Origin: Actinomycetes bacterium
GTDB taxonomy: Bacteria; Actinomycetota; Actinomycetes; Actinomycetales; Dermatophilaceae
Length of the DNA stretch: 36,219 nt
Direction: 5' to 3'
Assembly: GCA_029778715.1 (NCBI GenBank)
Contig: JAKOPT010000105.1
Span: forward strand, 1 to 36,219
Below are positions 14,411 through 22,977 of the stretch, one piece after another. Under the pieces are notes generated by a model that worked only from the letters and a program-made list of their open reading frames with translations, was not told the origin of the DNA and made no database searches. How positions within the stretch are numbered: position 1 is the first letter of the stretch; each line of letters begins with the position of its first letter. A program made the translations under genes and the position numbers.

Positions 14411-16560
14411 GTATGCCGCCCGACACCCTCCCAGCGGACGCCGGCCCCACCGCTCCCGCAGCGACCGCGCGCGAGGCGCAGCAGCCCGCCGCGACGCCCT
14501 CACGAGGCGCCCCACAGGCCACCGCGGAGGCGTCTCGCCCCGCGGCCGGCGCCAACTGCCACACCGACGGCGCCGCCCCCCAGGCCCCGGCCGGAGCCCC
14601 CGTCATCGCCCTCGCGGGCGCGCCCAACGTGGGCAAGTCCACGCTCTTCAACGCCCTCACCGGGGCACGGCGCACCGTCGGCAACTGGCCTGGCACCACC
14701 GTCGAGGTCGGCCGGGGCGCCTGGACCATCCCGGGGGGCGCGGTGTCGCTCGTCGACCTGCCCGGGGCCTACAGCCTCGACCCGCTGAGCCCCGACGAGG
14801 AACTCACCCGCGACCTGCTCCTCAACCCCGACCCGGCCCAGCGCCCCGACGCGGTCGTCGTCGTCGCGAGCACCGCCCACCTGGCCCGCAGCCTCTACCT
14901 GGTCGCCCAGGTCCGCGAAACCACCCTGCCCGTCATCGTCGCGCTGACCATGATCGACGTCGCCACCCGGCGCGGCATCGACGTCGACACCGCCGCCCTC
15001 GAACGCGCCCTCGGCTGCGAGGTCGTCAGCCTCGACCCCCGCCGGCGCACCGGGCACGAGGAACTCGACCAGGTGTTGCGGGACGTGCTCGACGCCGGCC
15101 CCTTGACCCCCCGCGGGGCCTCGGCCGTCGGTGACCACCTCTCGGAGGCGGTGTCCGACGGCGAGCAGCCCGCGGCATACCCGATGCCCGACCCGACCGG
15201 CGGCGACGGTGACGGTGACGGTGACAGCCTCGCGCGAGCCGACGAGCGGTTCGCGTGGATCGAGCACGCGATCGCGGTGAGCGTCACCGAGCGGGCCGAC
15301 CGGCGGCAGACCTGGAGCGACCGGATCGACCGCTGGGCAACCGCGCCGGTCATCGGGCCGCTGCTGTTCCTCGCCGTCATGTGGGCGGTCTTCCAGGTGA
15401 CGACGAAGGTCGCCGGGCCGATGCAGGACGCGCTCGACGGGTTCTTCTCGGGGCCGGTGACCGATGCGGCCCGCGCGGGGCTGGGCGCGGTCGGGCTCGG
15501 CGGCGGCGTCATCGAGGGGTTCGTCACGAACGGCCTGATCGCCGGGGTCGGCATGGTCTTGACGTTTGTGCCGCTCATGGCGCTGATGTTCGTGCTGCTC
15601 GCCGTCCTCGAGGACTCCGGCTACATGGCGCGCGCGGCCGTCGTCACCGACCGGCTGATGGCGCGGCTCGGGCTGCCCGGGCGGGCGTTCCTGCCGCTCG
15701 TCGTCGGGTTCGGGTGCAACGTGCCGGCGATCGCGGCCACCCGCATCCTGCCCCAGGCGCGCCACCGGGTGCTCACCGCGCTCCTCGTGCCCTTCACGTC
15801 GTGCTCGGCGCGGCTGACCGTCTACGTCCTGCTCGCGACGACGTTCTTCCCCGACCGGGCGGGCACGGTCGTCTTCGCGATGTACCTCACCTCGATCGTG
15901 CTCGTCGTCCTCATCGGGTTGCTCCTCAAATCCACCCTGTGGCGTGCCGTCGGGGCCGACCCCCTCGTCCTCGATCTGCCGCCATACCAACGGCCCACCG
16001 TGCGGCTCTCGCTCTCGGTCATGTGGTTGCGGCTGCAGGGTTTCCTGCGCACCGCTTCGGGAATCATCGTCGCCACCGTGTGCGTCGTCTGGGTGCTTCA
16101 GTCGATCCCGGTGGTCGCCGGGGAATCCTTTGGCTCGGTGCCGGTCGCCGACAGCCTGTATGCCGCGATCTCCCGGCTGGTGGCGCCCCTGCTCACCCCG
16201 GCCGGTTTCGGGGAATGGCAGGCGGTGTCCGCGCTCGTCGTCGGGTTCGTCGCCAAGGAGGCCGTCATCTCCTCCTGGGCCCAGACGTATGCCGTGGCCG
16301 ACCCCTCCGCGGGCCGGGTCCCGGGGTCGTTGGGGCACCAGTTGTTGCAGACGTTCGAGGTGTCCTCGGGCGGTCATGCGGGGGTGGCGGTGGTGGCGTT
16401 CATGGTGTTCCTGCTCGCCTACACCCCGTGCGTGGCGACATTGGCGGCCCAGAAACGTGAGATCGGGATGAAGTGGACCGTGCTCGGGGTGGGGATCGGG
16501 CTGATCGCCGCCTGGGTGCTGTCCGTCCTCGTGTTCCAGGTGGGGCGGTTGTTCTGGTGA
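14407..16560 (+). CDS. feoB: Ferrous iron transporter FeoB
   Basis: A 717-aa inner-membrane Fe(II) transporter. A low-complexity Ala/Pro N-terminal extension of about 65 residues precedes the G domain, whose G1 is GAPNVGKS (71-78), with NWPGTTVE as the G2 region and DLPG as G3. A helical part with an Asp/Gly microrepeat (near 15200) leads to the membrane domain with two Gate motifs, including GFGCNVPAI and the AYTPCVAT cysteine region near the C-terminus. ATG 14407 overlaps feoA. The N-terminal extension and the third gene downstream are typical actinobacterial additions. Octamer copies at 14411, 15173, 16158 and 16287. Confidence 0.95.
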   Translation: MSMPPDTLPADAGPTAPAATAREAQQPAATPSRGAPQATAEASRPAAGANCHTDGAAPQAPAGAPVIALAGAPNVGKSTLFNALTGARRTVGNWPGTTVEVGRGAWTIPGGAVSLVDLPGAYSLDPLSPDEELTRDLLLNPDPAQRPDAVVVVASTAHLARSLYLVAQVRETTLPVIVALTMIDVATRRGIDVDTAALERALGCEVVSLDPRRRTGHEELDQVLRDVLDAGPLTPRGASAVGDHLSEAVSDGEQPAAYPMPDPTGGDGDGDGDSLARADERFAWIEHAIAVSVTERADRRQTWSDRIDRWATAPVIGPLLFLAVMWAVFQVTTKVAGPMQDALDGFFSGPVTDAARAGLGAVGLGGGVIEGFVTNGLIAGVGMVLTFVPLMALMFVLLAVLEDSGYMARAAVVTDRLMARLGLPGRAFLPLVVGFGCNVPAIAATRILPQARHRVLTALLVPFTSCSARLTVYVLLATTFFPDRAGTVVFAMYLTSIVLVVLIGLLLKSTLWRAVGADPLVLDLPPYQRPTVRLSLSVMWLRLQGFLRTASGIIVATVCVVWVLQSIPVVAGESFGSVPVADSLYAAISRLVAPLLTPAGFGEWQAVSALVVGFVAKEAVISSWAQTYAVADPSAGRVPGSLGHQLLQTFEVSSGGHAGVAVVAFMVFLLAYTPCVATLAAQKREIGMKWTVLGVGIGLIAAWVLSVLVFQVGRLFW

Positions 16561-16856
16561 ACGCTGGGCCCCTGACGGCGGTGCTCGCGGCGTTCCAGAG
16601 CGGAGTCACCTCGTTGGACGAGGTGAGCACGCGCACTGGGCTCTCGCGCGACGTCGTCGCCGCCTCCGTCGACCACCTCGTGCGGCTCGGCCGGATCGAG
16701 GCGCGGTCGCTCGCGATCGGCTGTCCGGACGGCGGGTGCGGCACGTGCGCCTCGGGGACCGCAGACGGCACGGCGGGGTGCGGCTCGTCGGGGCCCTCGA
16801 TGCGCCGGTTCGGCCCGGTGCTGGTGTCGCTGTCGCTGCGCCGCCCGGATCGGTGA
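16557..16856 (+). CDS. FeoC-like winged-helix protein with cysteine cluster
   Basis: A 99-aa protein whose GTG overlaps the feoB stop (GTGA). Residues 5-50 fit a small winged helix (TSLDEVSTRTGLSRDVVAASVDHL region). The following segment has four cysteines in the pattern C-x4-C-x2-C-x9-C, like the Fe-S/oxygen-sensing loop of FeoC. In FeoC proteins such cysteines bind iron-sulfur clusters and modulate FeoB; here this is inferred from position and fold. The frame is open farther upstream but that part overlaps feoB. Confidence 0.8.
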   Translation: MNAGPLTAVLAAFQSGVTSLDEVSTRTGLSRDVVAASVDHLVRLGRIEARSLAIGCPDGGCGTCASGTADGTAGCGSSGPSMRRFGPVLVSLSLRRPDR

Positions 16857-16930
16857 GGTGACCCTGGCACAGTCCAGGGCAGCATCGCGGCCCGGAGCCA
16901 TGGCCGTGCCCTCGGCCGCCTGGCCCGGGG

Positions 16931-18316
16931 TCAGTTGGTCGTGCTCGTGCCCAAGGTGATCGTCGCGGTGTGTGGAGTCCCCGAGGCGTCGGTCCAGGCG
17001 ATCGTCGCCGAACCGCCCGGGTAGTACCGATCCAGGAGCTGCGTGAGTGCGGCGCCGCTGTTGACCGTCTTCCCGTCGAGGCCGGTGATGAGGCTGCCCG
17101 CCGTGACGCCGGCCCCAGCCGCGCCACCACCGGCGACCACATCGACCACGGCGGCGCCCGCCGAGGCGACCACGCCGCCGTTCCCGCTGGCCACGCCTCC
17201 GCCGGACGATGCCCCGCCCCTTCCCGGCACCCGGGAAGCCCGTCCCTGGGAAGCCCCCGACGAGATGTACACCCCGAGCGTGGCCTTGGCCCCGATATGC
17301 ACGGTCGCGCTGCGGTGGCCGGCCATGATCTGCTCGGCGATCGTGACCGCCTGGGCGATGGGCACGGCATACCCGTCGATCGCCCCGCCGGACGACGCCG
17401 CGGTGTCGATTCCCACGACCTCGCCCGCGGCGTTGAACAGCGGCCCGCCCGAATACCCGGGGACGATGTTGGCGTCGGTTTCGAGCAGGCCGGTGAGGCG
17501 TTCGGCGCTGCCCTCGCCCTGCGCGGTGATCGACTGTCCAGTCGCGGTGACCTGGCCGGAGGCGGCATACAAAACCCCCTGGCCGCCGCCTTGACCGATG
17601 GCGGTGACGGCCGTCCCCACGGGCGTCGCGCCGCTCGCGGGCGTGATCGCCGTCAGGCCGGTCGCCTCGACGCGAACGACCGCGATGTCGTGGGTCGCAT
17701 CATGGCCGACGACGGTGCCGGCCCACTGCTGCCCGCTCACGCTGTCGGTCACCGTCACTGTGGTCGAGCCCTCGACGACGTGGTAGTTCGTCAGGATCGT
17801 GCCGTCGCTGGTCAACACCATGCCGGTGCCGGCGCCGGTGCCGCCGCTGATCTTGGTGTCGATGAGGACGACGCCTGCCCGTCCGCCGGTGACCGCGGTC
17901 CCGTATGCCGTGGAGCCGGTTTGGACGTCGCTGCCGCCGTTGGCGTTGTTCTGGGGGTTGCCGGCGCCGCCCGGGGCGGTGCCCGAACCGTCGGGCTGCC
18001 ACCCACCGCCGGCCGACGAATTGCCCGAGCCGTTGGGGATGGTGCCATTTGCGCCCGACCCGCTGTTGGCGCCCTGGGGGAGGGATTGTGGGGCCGACAC
18101 CGTGGGGGAGAGGCGTCCGACGACCGCAGCGGTGGCGAGCCCGCCGGCGGACGCGCCGAGGACCGCGCACACGGCGGCGCCGGCAATGAGGGCGGCGGTG
18201 CGGGGCCGCCAGAACGAGGGCGACGGCGGCGGAGCGGGGGCGGAGGTGGCGGACACCCATGGGGGTGGGGCGGACGGCTGCCAGGGGTCCGGCGTGGGGA
18301 TTGGGGTGGTGTCCAT
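16931..18316 (-). CDS. Membrane-anchored trypsin-like (HtrA/DegP-like) serine protease with PDZ domain
   Basis: A 461-aa S1C-type protease. A Pro-rich cytoplasmic N-terminus (1-38) precedes one transmembrane helix (about 40-66), then a Gly/Asn/Ser-rich linker to about residue 145. The protease domain has catalytic H179 (TNYHVVEG), D210 (HDIAVVR) and S289 (GYSGGPL, usually GNSGGPL). A PDZ domain follows after a low-complexity Gly/Ser/Ala segment (GAGVTAGSLITGLDGKTV). It should act outside the membrane in protein quality control or regulated proteolysis. ATG 18316 has GGGAG about ten bases upstream. Confidence 0.92.
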   Translation of the reverse strand: MDTTPIPTPDPWQPSAPPPWVSATSAPAPPPSPSFWRPRTAALIAGAAVCAVLGASAGGLATAAVVGRLSPTVSAPQSLPQGANSGSGANGTIPNGSGNSSAGGGWQPDGSGTAPGGAGNPQNNANGGSDVQTGSTAYGTAVTGGRAGVVLIDTKISGGTGAGTGMVLTSDGTILTNYHVVEGSTTVTVTDSVSGQQWAGTVVGHDATHDIAVVRVEATGLTAITPASGATPVGTAVTAIGQGGGQGVLYAASGQVTATGQSITAQGEGSAERLTGLLETDANIVPGYSGGPLFNAAGEVVGIDTAASSGGAIDGYAVPIAQAVTIAEQIMAGHRSATVHIGAKATLGVYISSGASQGRASRVPGRGGASSGGGVASGNGGVVASAGAAVVDVVAGGGAAGAGVTAGSLITGLDGKTVNSGAALTQLLDRYYPGGSATIAWTDASGTPHTATITLGTSTTN

Positions 18317-18553
18317 GACAAGGGGCTCCCGGTGACGAGGGTGACGTTCGGGTTCAGCCAACGCCGCGATTCTGGACCGGTCCTTTGGCCCACCTATGGA
18401 TCGGGTGAGCGCTTGCTGGGAGTCTCATGGGTGCGCTGGGGTCGCGGAGGATGAACCGCCACGCGGGATGAGCGGCGACGGCTCGGAGGCCGCCATGGGG
18501 CGCGGAAGGCGCCAGCGATAGACCACGTCGATGGCACCCTTTGTATCGAGTAG

Positions 18554-18608
18554 TTGACACAAGGCGATGGTTGCGAGACGCTGTTTGTGCCTAGAGGTTG
18601 ATACAAGG
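18554..18608. promoter_or_regulatory. Repeated 11-bp element in the 18.3-18.6 kb intergenic region
   Basis: TTGACACAAGG (18554-18564) and TTGATACAAGG (18598-18608) are direct repeats 44 bp apart with one mismatch. TTGTATC at 18541-18547 is the inverse of GATACAA in the second copy. They lie upstream of the membrane protein and GntR gene, so they are candidate operator half-sites, and TTGACA may be a -35. The rest of this 304-bp gap up to the protease start shows nothing else notable. Confidence 0.45.
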
Positions 18609-18620
18609 AGGCTGGGGCCA

Positions 18621-19676
18621 GTGACCACCGGCATGCTGGTAACGGGTTTGATCACGGTGCTCGCTGTTTGTGTATTCGTCGCTGTACTGGTTGTTGTCGT
18701 CCTGGTTGTCCTGCGCCGCGCCAACGAGTACGCCACCCGTGGCGAATCGCCCGCTGCCCATCCCGTCGAGCGCGCCCGCAGCACTGAGGCCGCTACCCCG
18801 GGCGGAGCCCCCCGCTCGGCCGACGACGATCCGCCGCACAACTCATGCACCGCCACCTGGACCCGCCGGTGGCGGTGGGCCGGGCTGGCCGCCGGCCTTG
18901 TCGGGGCGGGAGCGCTCACCGCCGCGGCAGGCACCGAGGCGCTCGGCCGGTTCGCCATGCTCGCGCCCGCCGCCGCGGGAGCCGGGCTCCTCCTCGGCGT
19001 TGTCGGCGGCGAACTCACCGCCCCCCGCCGCCTCGGCCCCACCCGCACGGCCACCCTGGCCCGCCGCACGCTCGGCGCCGTCGTGCCTCGCGCCCAGTGG
19101 GTCAGGGCCGGCGTCGGCGTGGCCTTGCTCGGCGCCGTCCTGCTGATCGGCGTGCTGCGAGGGGGGCCCGATGACGCGGGTCGACCCGGCCGCGCGCTCA
19201 CCCGCGCCTGTTGGGGCACCAGCGGCGACGGGTCGGCATACCTCACCCAGAGCCGAGGGCCCTGGCCAGGGAGTTTCTATGCCGTTCCGCTTGGCCTGGC
19301 CGTCGTCGGCATCCTCGTGCTGGCCATCGGGGCGTTGGCCGCCATCGTGCGCCGGCCGCGCCCGAGCGCGCGGGACGCGACCAGCGACGACCGGCTGCGC
19401 GGGTGGGCGGCGACCAACGTCGTGGCCGCCACCGATGCCGCCGTGCGCACCACGGCCGGACCCCTGGCGCTCATCGAGGCCATGCACCTGGGAGCGAGCG
19501 ACACCTGCCGCTCCGCCGCCGATCTCGCCCTGGCCTTGGGTCTGCTGCTTCTCGGCGGGTATGCCGTCATCACCGGTATCGCGGCGGTCCTCCCCCTCCT
19601 GCGTGCGCCAGGCCACGGGGAGAGCGACCCAGCGACCGGCGCGCCCACCGGCGGCGACGAAACTGCACGGCCATGA
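18621..19676 (+). CDS. Hypothetical multi-pass membrane protein paired with a GntR regulator
   Basis: A 351-aa protein I do not recognise. A first hydrophobic helix covers residues about 5-30, then a polar segment, then about six further hydrophobic segments (roughly 90-110, 112-130, 160-180, 220-245, 300-325, 330 on). The long extracytoplasmic or cytoplasmic segment near 265-310 contains a polar region with AATNVVAATDAAVRTT. GTG 18621 is supported by AAGGAGG nine bases before it. The last codons overlap the start of the GntR gene (ATGA), and such membrane protein/YtrA-GntR pairs are usually co-regulated. Octamer copies at 19234 and 19559. Confidence 0.75.
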   Translation: MTTGMLVTGLITVLAVCVFVAVLVVVVLVVLRRANEYATRGESPAAHPVERARSTEAATPGGAPRSADDDPPHNSCTATWTRRWRWAGLAAGLVGAGALTAAAGTEALGRFAMLAPAAAGAGLLLGVVGGELTAPRRLGPTRTATLARRTLGAVVPRAQWVRAGVGVALLGAVLLIGVLRGGPDDAGRPGRALTRACWGTSGDGSAYLTQSRGPWPGSFYAVPLGLAVVGILVLAIGALAAIVRRPRPSARDATSDDRLRGWAATNVVAATDAAVRTTAGPLALIEAMHLGASDTCRSAADLALALGLLLLGGYAVITGIAAVLPLLRAPGHGESDPATGAPTGGDETARP

Positions 19677-20056
19677 CGGCCACCGTCAGCGTCGACCTGT
19701 CCGACCCGACCCCGCCGTACGAGCAGTTGCGCCGCCAACTCGCCGCCCTCATCGAGACCGGCCAACTCATCGAGGGCGACCGTCTCCCCACCGTCCGCCA
19801 ACTCGCCCGTGACCTTGACCTGGCGGCCGGCACCGTCGCCCGCGCCTATCGCGAACTCGAAACTGCCGCTCTCGTCCAGACCCGTCGTGGCGGCGGCACC
19901 CTCGTCGCACGCACGGCCCCCGCCGCCGAGGCGGTGCGGGCTCAGCGCCTGGCCGCTGCCGCCGCCGCGTATGCCGCGACCGCGCAGACCCTCGGTGTCA
20001 CTGCCGCCCAGGCCCAGGAGGCCCTCCGGCGCGCATGGGACGCTCCGGCCACCTGA
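19673..20056 (+). CDS. GntR-family (YtrA-type) transcriptional regulator
   Basis: A 127-aa regulator. The winged helix covers residues 12-80 (PYEQLRRQL, then LPTVRQLARDLDLAAGTVARAYRELE), with a C-terminal Ala-rich helix. The ATG overlaps the stop of the upstream membrane-protein gene. It is short, without a ligand domain, like the regulator at 8033-8395 but not a close copy. It probably controls the operon starting at 18621 through the repeats at 18554-18608. Confidence 0.9.
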   Translation: MTATVSVDLSDPTPPYEQLRRQLAALIETGQLIEGDRLPTVRQLARDLDLAAGTVARAYRELETAALVQTRRGGGTLVARTAPAAEAVRAQRLAAAAAAYAATAQTLGVTAAQAQEALRRAWDAPAT

Positions 20057-20093
20057 GCCGAGCGCCCGACCAACCGAGCCGCGGCGGCATACC

Positions 20094-21422
20094 TCACCCG
20101 TGAACGTCGCCCACGGCCCCGACGAGTCCGGCGCACAACCGCTCGAGGTCGTCGTCGCCGGTGACGTAGGGCGGCATCGTGTAGACCAGGTCGCGGAACG
20201 GGCGCACCCACACCCCTCGGGCGATCGCCGCGGCCGTCACCTCGGGCACCCGCACCGGCTCGCGCAGTTGGATGACGCCGACGGCGCCCAGGGTGCGCAC
20301 CTCCAGCACGGCGGGTATGCCGCGCGCCGCGGCGAGCCCCACGGTCAGGCCCGCGTGGAGTCGCCGCACCTGCGCGGCAGCGTCGTTGTCCCGCAACAGA
20401 TCGAGGGAGGCGACGGCAATTGCGCAGGCGAGCGGGTTGGCCATGAAGGTCGGCCCGTGCATGAGGCCGCCGGCCTCGCCGCGGCTCACGCCCAGGGCCA
20501 CCTCGCGCGTGCAGAGCACGGCGGCCAGGGTGAGGTAACCCCCGGTGAGGGCCTTCCCCACGCAGAGGATGTCAGGGGTGAGGTCGACCCCGATCGCCGC
20601 GCCATGATCGGCGCCCCACAACGGTCCGGTGCGGTGGAAGCCGGTCGCGATCTCGTCGTGGATCACCAGCGCCCCGTGTTCGCGGGCGAGCGCGTGCAGG
20701 ACGGAGACGGCATACGGGCTCCAGATGTGCATCCCGCCGGCGCCCTGGAGGACCGGTTCGACGATGACGGCGGCAATGTCGTCGGCGTGCGCGGCATACA
20801 AGGCCCGGGTCTCGCGTTCCCAGGCGGCCATCTCCGGATCGTCGGGGCCGCGGTCGAGACCGGCCGGTGGGCGCGGCGCGAAGACATGCTCGGGGAGCAC
20901 CCCGCGGAACAACGAGTGCATGCCCGACACCGGGTCGGTCACCGACATCGGCGAGAAGGTATCCCCGTGATAGCCGCCCCGAACGGTGAAAAAGCGGGTC
21001 CGTCGATCCCCACCGGCGAGGTGATACTGGAGCGCCATCTTCATGGCGACCTCCACCGACACCGACCCGGAATCGGCGAAAAACACCTGCTCCAACCCCG
21101 CGGGCGTCAACTCGACCAGCCGCCGCCCCAACGCGATCGCCGGCTCGTGGGTGAGCCCGCCGAACATGACGTGGCTCATGGCGCCCAGCTGGGCCCGGGC
21201 CGCCGCGTCGAGGGCCGGCACGGCATACCCGTGGATGGCGCACCACCACGACGACATCGCGTCGATCACTTCGTGATGGCCACCATCGCTGTCGCGCAAC
21301 CGAAGACGTATGCCGCTCGCGGACTCCACGAGGTAGGGGACGCCCGCGGTGAGGGCCGAGGAGTACGGGTGCCAGAGGTGGTCGCGGTCGTAGGCGAGCA
21401 GGGCGGCGGGGTCGTCAGTCAT
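20094..21422 (-). CDS. bioA: Adenosylmethionine-8-amino-7-oxononanoate aminotransferase
   Basis: A 442-aa class III PLP transaminase that converts KAPA to 7,8-diaminopelargonate with S-adenosylmethionine as amino donor. Recognisable parts are the N-terminal DRDHLWHPYSS (BioA-specific), the SWWCAIHGY region, HDEIATGFHRTG and the PLP lysine in CVGKALTGGYL. ATG 21422 is the family start; no strong ribosome binding site is visible. It contains five octamer copies, two of which force ATA codons for isoleucine (20315 and 21308). It is separated from bioF-bioD by about 6 kb. Confidence 0.94.
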   Translation of the reverse strand: MTDDPAALLAYDRDHLWHPYSSALTAGVPYLVESASGIRLRLRDSDGGHHEVIDAMSSWWCAIHGYAVPALDAAARAQLGAMSHVMFGGLTHEPAIALGRRLVELTPAGLEQVFFADSGSVSVEVAMKMALQYHLAGGDRRTRFFTVRGGYHGDTFSPMSVTDPVSGMHSLFRGVLPEHVFAPRPPAGLDRGPDDPEMAAWERETRALYAAHADDIAAVIVEPVLQGAGGMHIWSPYAVSVLHALAREHGALVIHDEIATGFHRTGPLWGADHGAAIGVDLTPDILCVGKALTGGYLTLAAVLCTREVALGVSRGEAGGLMHGPTFMANPLACAIAVASLDLLRDNDAAAQVRRLHAGLTVGLAAARGIPAVLEVRTLGAVGVIQLREPVRVPEVTAAAIARGVWVRPFRDLVYTMPPYVTGDDDLERLCAGLVGAVGDVHG

Positions 21423-21461
21423 GGTGTGCCCATTCTCGCGCGTGGCACCGACCCCCACCCG

Positions 21462-21507
21462 ATTCGAGGTAAAAACGCCGCGGATCCACGGCGTTTTTAC
21501 CACGAAT
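21462..21507. terminator. Bidirectional intrinsic terminator
   Basis: Arms 21462-21480 and 21489-21507 pair over 19 bp with one mismatch. The GC core ACGCCG/CGGCGT is flanked by an A-tract on one side and a T-tract on the other, so it can terminate in both directions. It follows the FMN reductase stop and precedes bioA. Confidence 0.8.
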
Positions 21508-21521
21508 GAGGGGCTTGCCGG

Positions 21522-22061
21522 TCAGGCCGCGGCAGCGGGGACGAGCAACTGGGAGACCAGGCCCCGCAACTCGCGCTCGCGCTCCTTGTCGACCAGCCCG
21601 GTCGCATCGAACGCCTGGAAGTGCTGGTTGACCCCGAAGTCACGACCCAGCGGGCGAGCACCGGCAATCGTGAACGCCAACCGGGCGTGCTCGAGGACCC
21701 GCGTTTCGGCGCCGGGGGTGTAGACCGCCGACAGCAACAGCACCGGCTTGTCCGTGAGCGCCGCCATCCCCCGTGGCCGCGATGCGACGTCGATGGCGTT
21801 CTTGGCCATCGCCGACAGGGTGCCGTTGTAGGCCGGGCTCGCGAAGACGATCGCATCGGCCGCCGCCACCTCGGCCCGGAACGCCTCGACGACGGGGCCC
21901 ATGCACCCCGCGGCATCCGCCGCCTCGTCGTAGAAGGGCAGCGTCGCCAGGTCGAAGCGCCGCACCTGAACCCCTCGGGGGAGATCGCGGACGGCGAGGT
22001 CGACGAGGCGGGCGTTGTAGGACTCGGGGCGGTTGCTGCCGAGCAGGACGAGCAGTTTCAC
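21522..22061 (-). CDS. NADPH-dependent FMN reductase family protein
   Basis: A 179-aa flavodoxin-like reductase. The phosphate loop GSNRPESYNARLVD follows the first beta strand, and SPAYNGTLSAMAKNAIDVASRP matches the second conserved region of the family. Members reduce quinones, chromate, azo dyes or flavins; the substrate is not predictable. GTG 22061 has GGAG seven bases upstream and fits the fold start, whereas the longer frame to 22148 adds a non-conserved leader. A LacI-type dyad lies at 22081-22094. No octamer copy occurs in this gene. Confidence 0.88.
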   Translation of the reverse strand: MKLLVLLGSNRPESYNARLVDLAVRDLPRGVQVRRFDLATLPFYDEAADAAGCMGPVVEAFRAEVAAADAIVFASPAYNGTLSAMAKNAIDVASRPRGMAALTDKPVLLLSAVYTPGAETRVLEHARLAFTIAGARPLGRDFGVNQHFQAFDATGLVDKERERELRGLVSQLLVPAAAA

Positions 22062-22080
22062 GAGGAGACTCCAGTAGCGG

Positions 22081-22094
22081 TGTAAACGTTTCCA
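22081..22094. promoter_or_regulatory. LacI-family-like operator
   Basis: TGTAAACGTTTCCA is a near-perfect dyad with the central CG of LacI/cre-type sites, 20 bases upstream of the reductase start. No LacI regulator is present in the window. Assignment by motif only. Confidence 0.4.
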
Positions 22095-22289
22095 GGCCCC
22101 GTCAACGGGCATCGGGCGCCGATGATTCCCGTTCCTGACGTGATTCACGTCCCCTTCGAGGCTCAGGCCGGTCCCCTTGGCCTGTGTGCCGGGTCACCGC
22201 GCGGGGACCGCGCTGGCTCAACCGGGCCACGATGGCCCTTGCGAGCACCACACCCAACCCGTCGTACCCGATGAGCGCCACAACGGGGC

Positions 22290-22440
22290 CGCCGGCATCT
22301 GCGTGGATTCTGATGCTATCGATCACATCTGGCTGCGCACTAGTCTCGACATCACCGGTTCCACGGTTGGTCCCGCGCCTCTTGGAGGCCTGTCGGCGCC
22401 CGAGTTGAGAGCCAGATTCGGTCCTCGTCCCGAATGGTGA
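22290..22440 (+). pseudogene. Decayed 3' fragment of a lipoprotein gene
   Basis: The translation from about 22290 to the stop at 22440 (IDHIWLRTSLDI, then GSTVGP, then LSAPELRARFGPRP) matches the C-terminal 45 residues of the intact lipoprotein at 22513-22977, with nearly identical DNA around GGTTCCACGGTTGGTCCC. Upstream of 22290 no similarity or start is visible. It is a truncated tandem copy of its neighbour. Confidence 0.75.
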
Positions 22441-22512
22441 GGGCGCGGTGAGGCTCCGGGATCGTGAGGCCGGACATGGGGCCCGACGTTCGGTCACAAT
22501 GGGCGAGTGGAG

Positions 22513-22977
22513 ATGACAGTGACTCGGCGGGGCATCGGCGCGTTCGCGATGGCGGGCCTGGCGTCGGCGGCGTCGGGGTGTGTGTGGGGTTCGACCAAGA
22601 CGCGGCGCTCCTCAGAGGCCGAGGCTGCTGCCGAGTGTGCCCGCATCCAGTCGGCGTTGGCGGCGATGCCGGGGGTGGTGTCGATCAAGGTGTGGGCGAC
22701 GGGCTACGCGCCGATGGCCCCGGACACTTTCGGGGCAATTGCCAAGGGAAGCGTGGACACAAAGGCGACGTTGGATGCGGTGGTGGCGGAGTTTGTCCGG
22801 CTCGTCTGGTTGTCCAGGATTCAACCAACACCGGGCATTGATGTGGATTTCGAGGCTGTCGATCACACGTGGATGCGTACCAGTTTCAACATCAATGGTT
22901 CCACGGTTGGTCCCACGCCTCCCGCGGGTCTGACAGCGTCCGAGTTGACGGCCAAGTACGGCCCCCGACCTGACTAA
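22513..22977 (+). CDS. Putative small lipoprotein, unknown function
   Basis: A 154-aa protein with a twin-arginine-like start (TRRGIGAFAMAG) and a lipobox ASGC near residue 22, so it is probably exported and lipid-anchored. The mature part is about 130 residues with one predicted helical segment and a conserved-looking C-terminal block (VDHTWMRTSFNINGSTVGP). I do not recognise the family. ATG 22513 is taken; GTG 22519, with GGAG six bases upstream, and GTG 22507 are possible. A truncated relative lies immediately upstream. Confidence 0.65.
   Translation: MTVTRRGIGAFAMAGLASAASGCVWGSTKTRRSSEAEAAAECARIQSALAAMPGVVSIKVWATGYAPMAPDTFGAIAKGSVDTKATLDAVVAEFVRLVWLSRIQPTPGIDVDFEAVDHTWMRTSFNINGSTVGPTPPAGLTASELTAKYGPRPD

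Noticed and set aside
14500-16377. Long open frame antisense to feoB
   Set aside because: Shadow of feoB with no recognisable domain or start signal.
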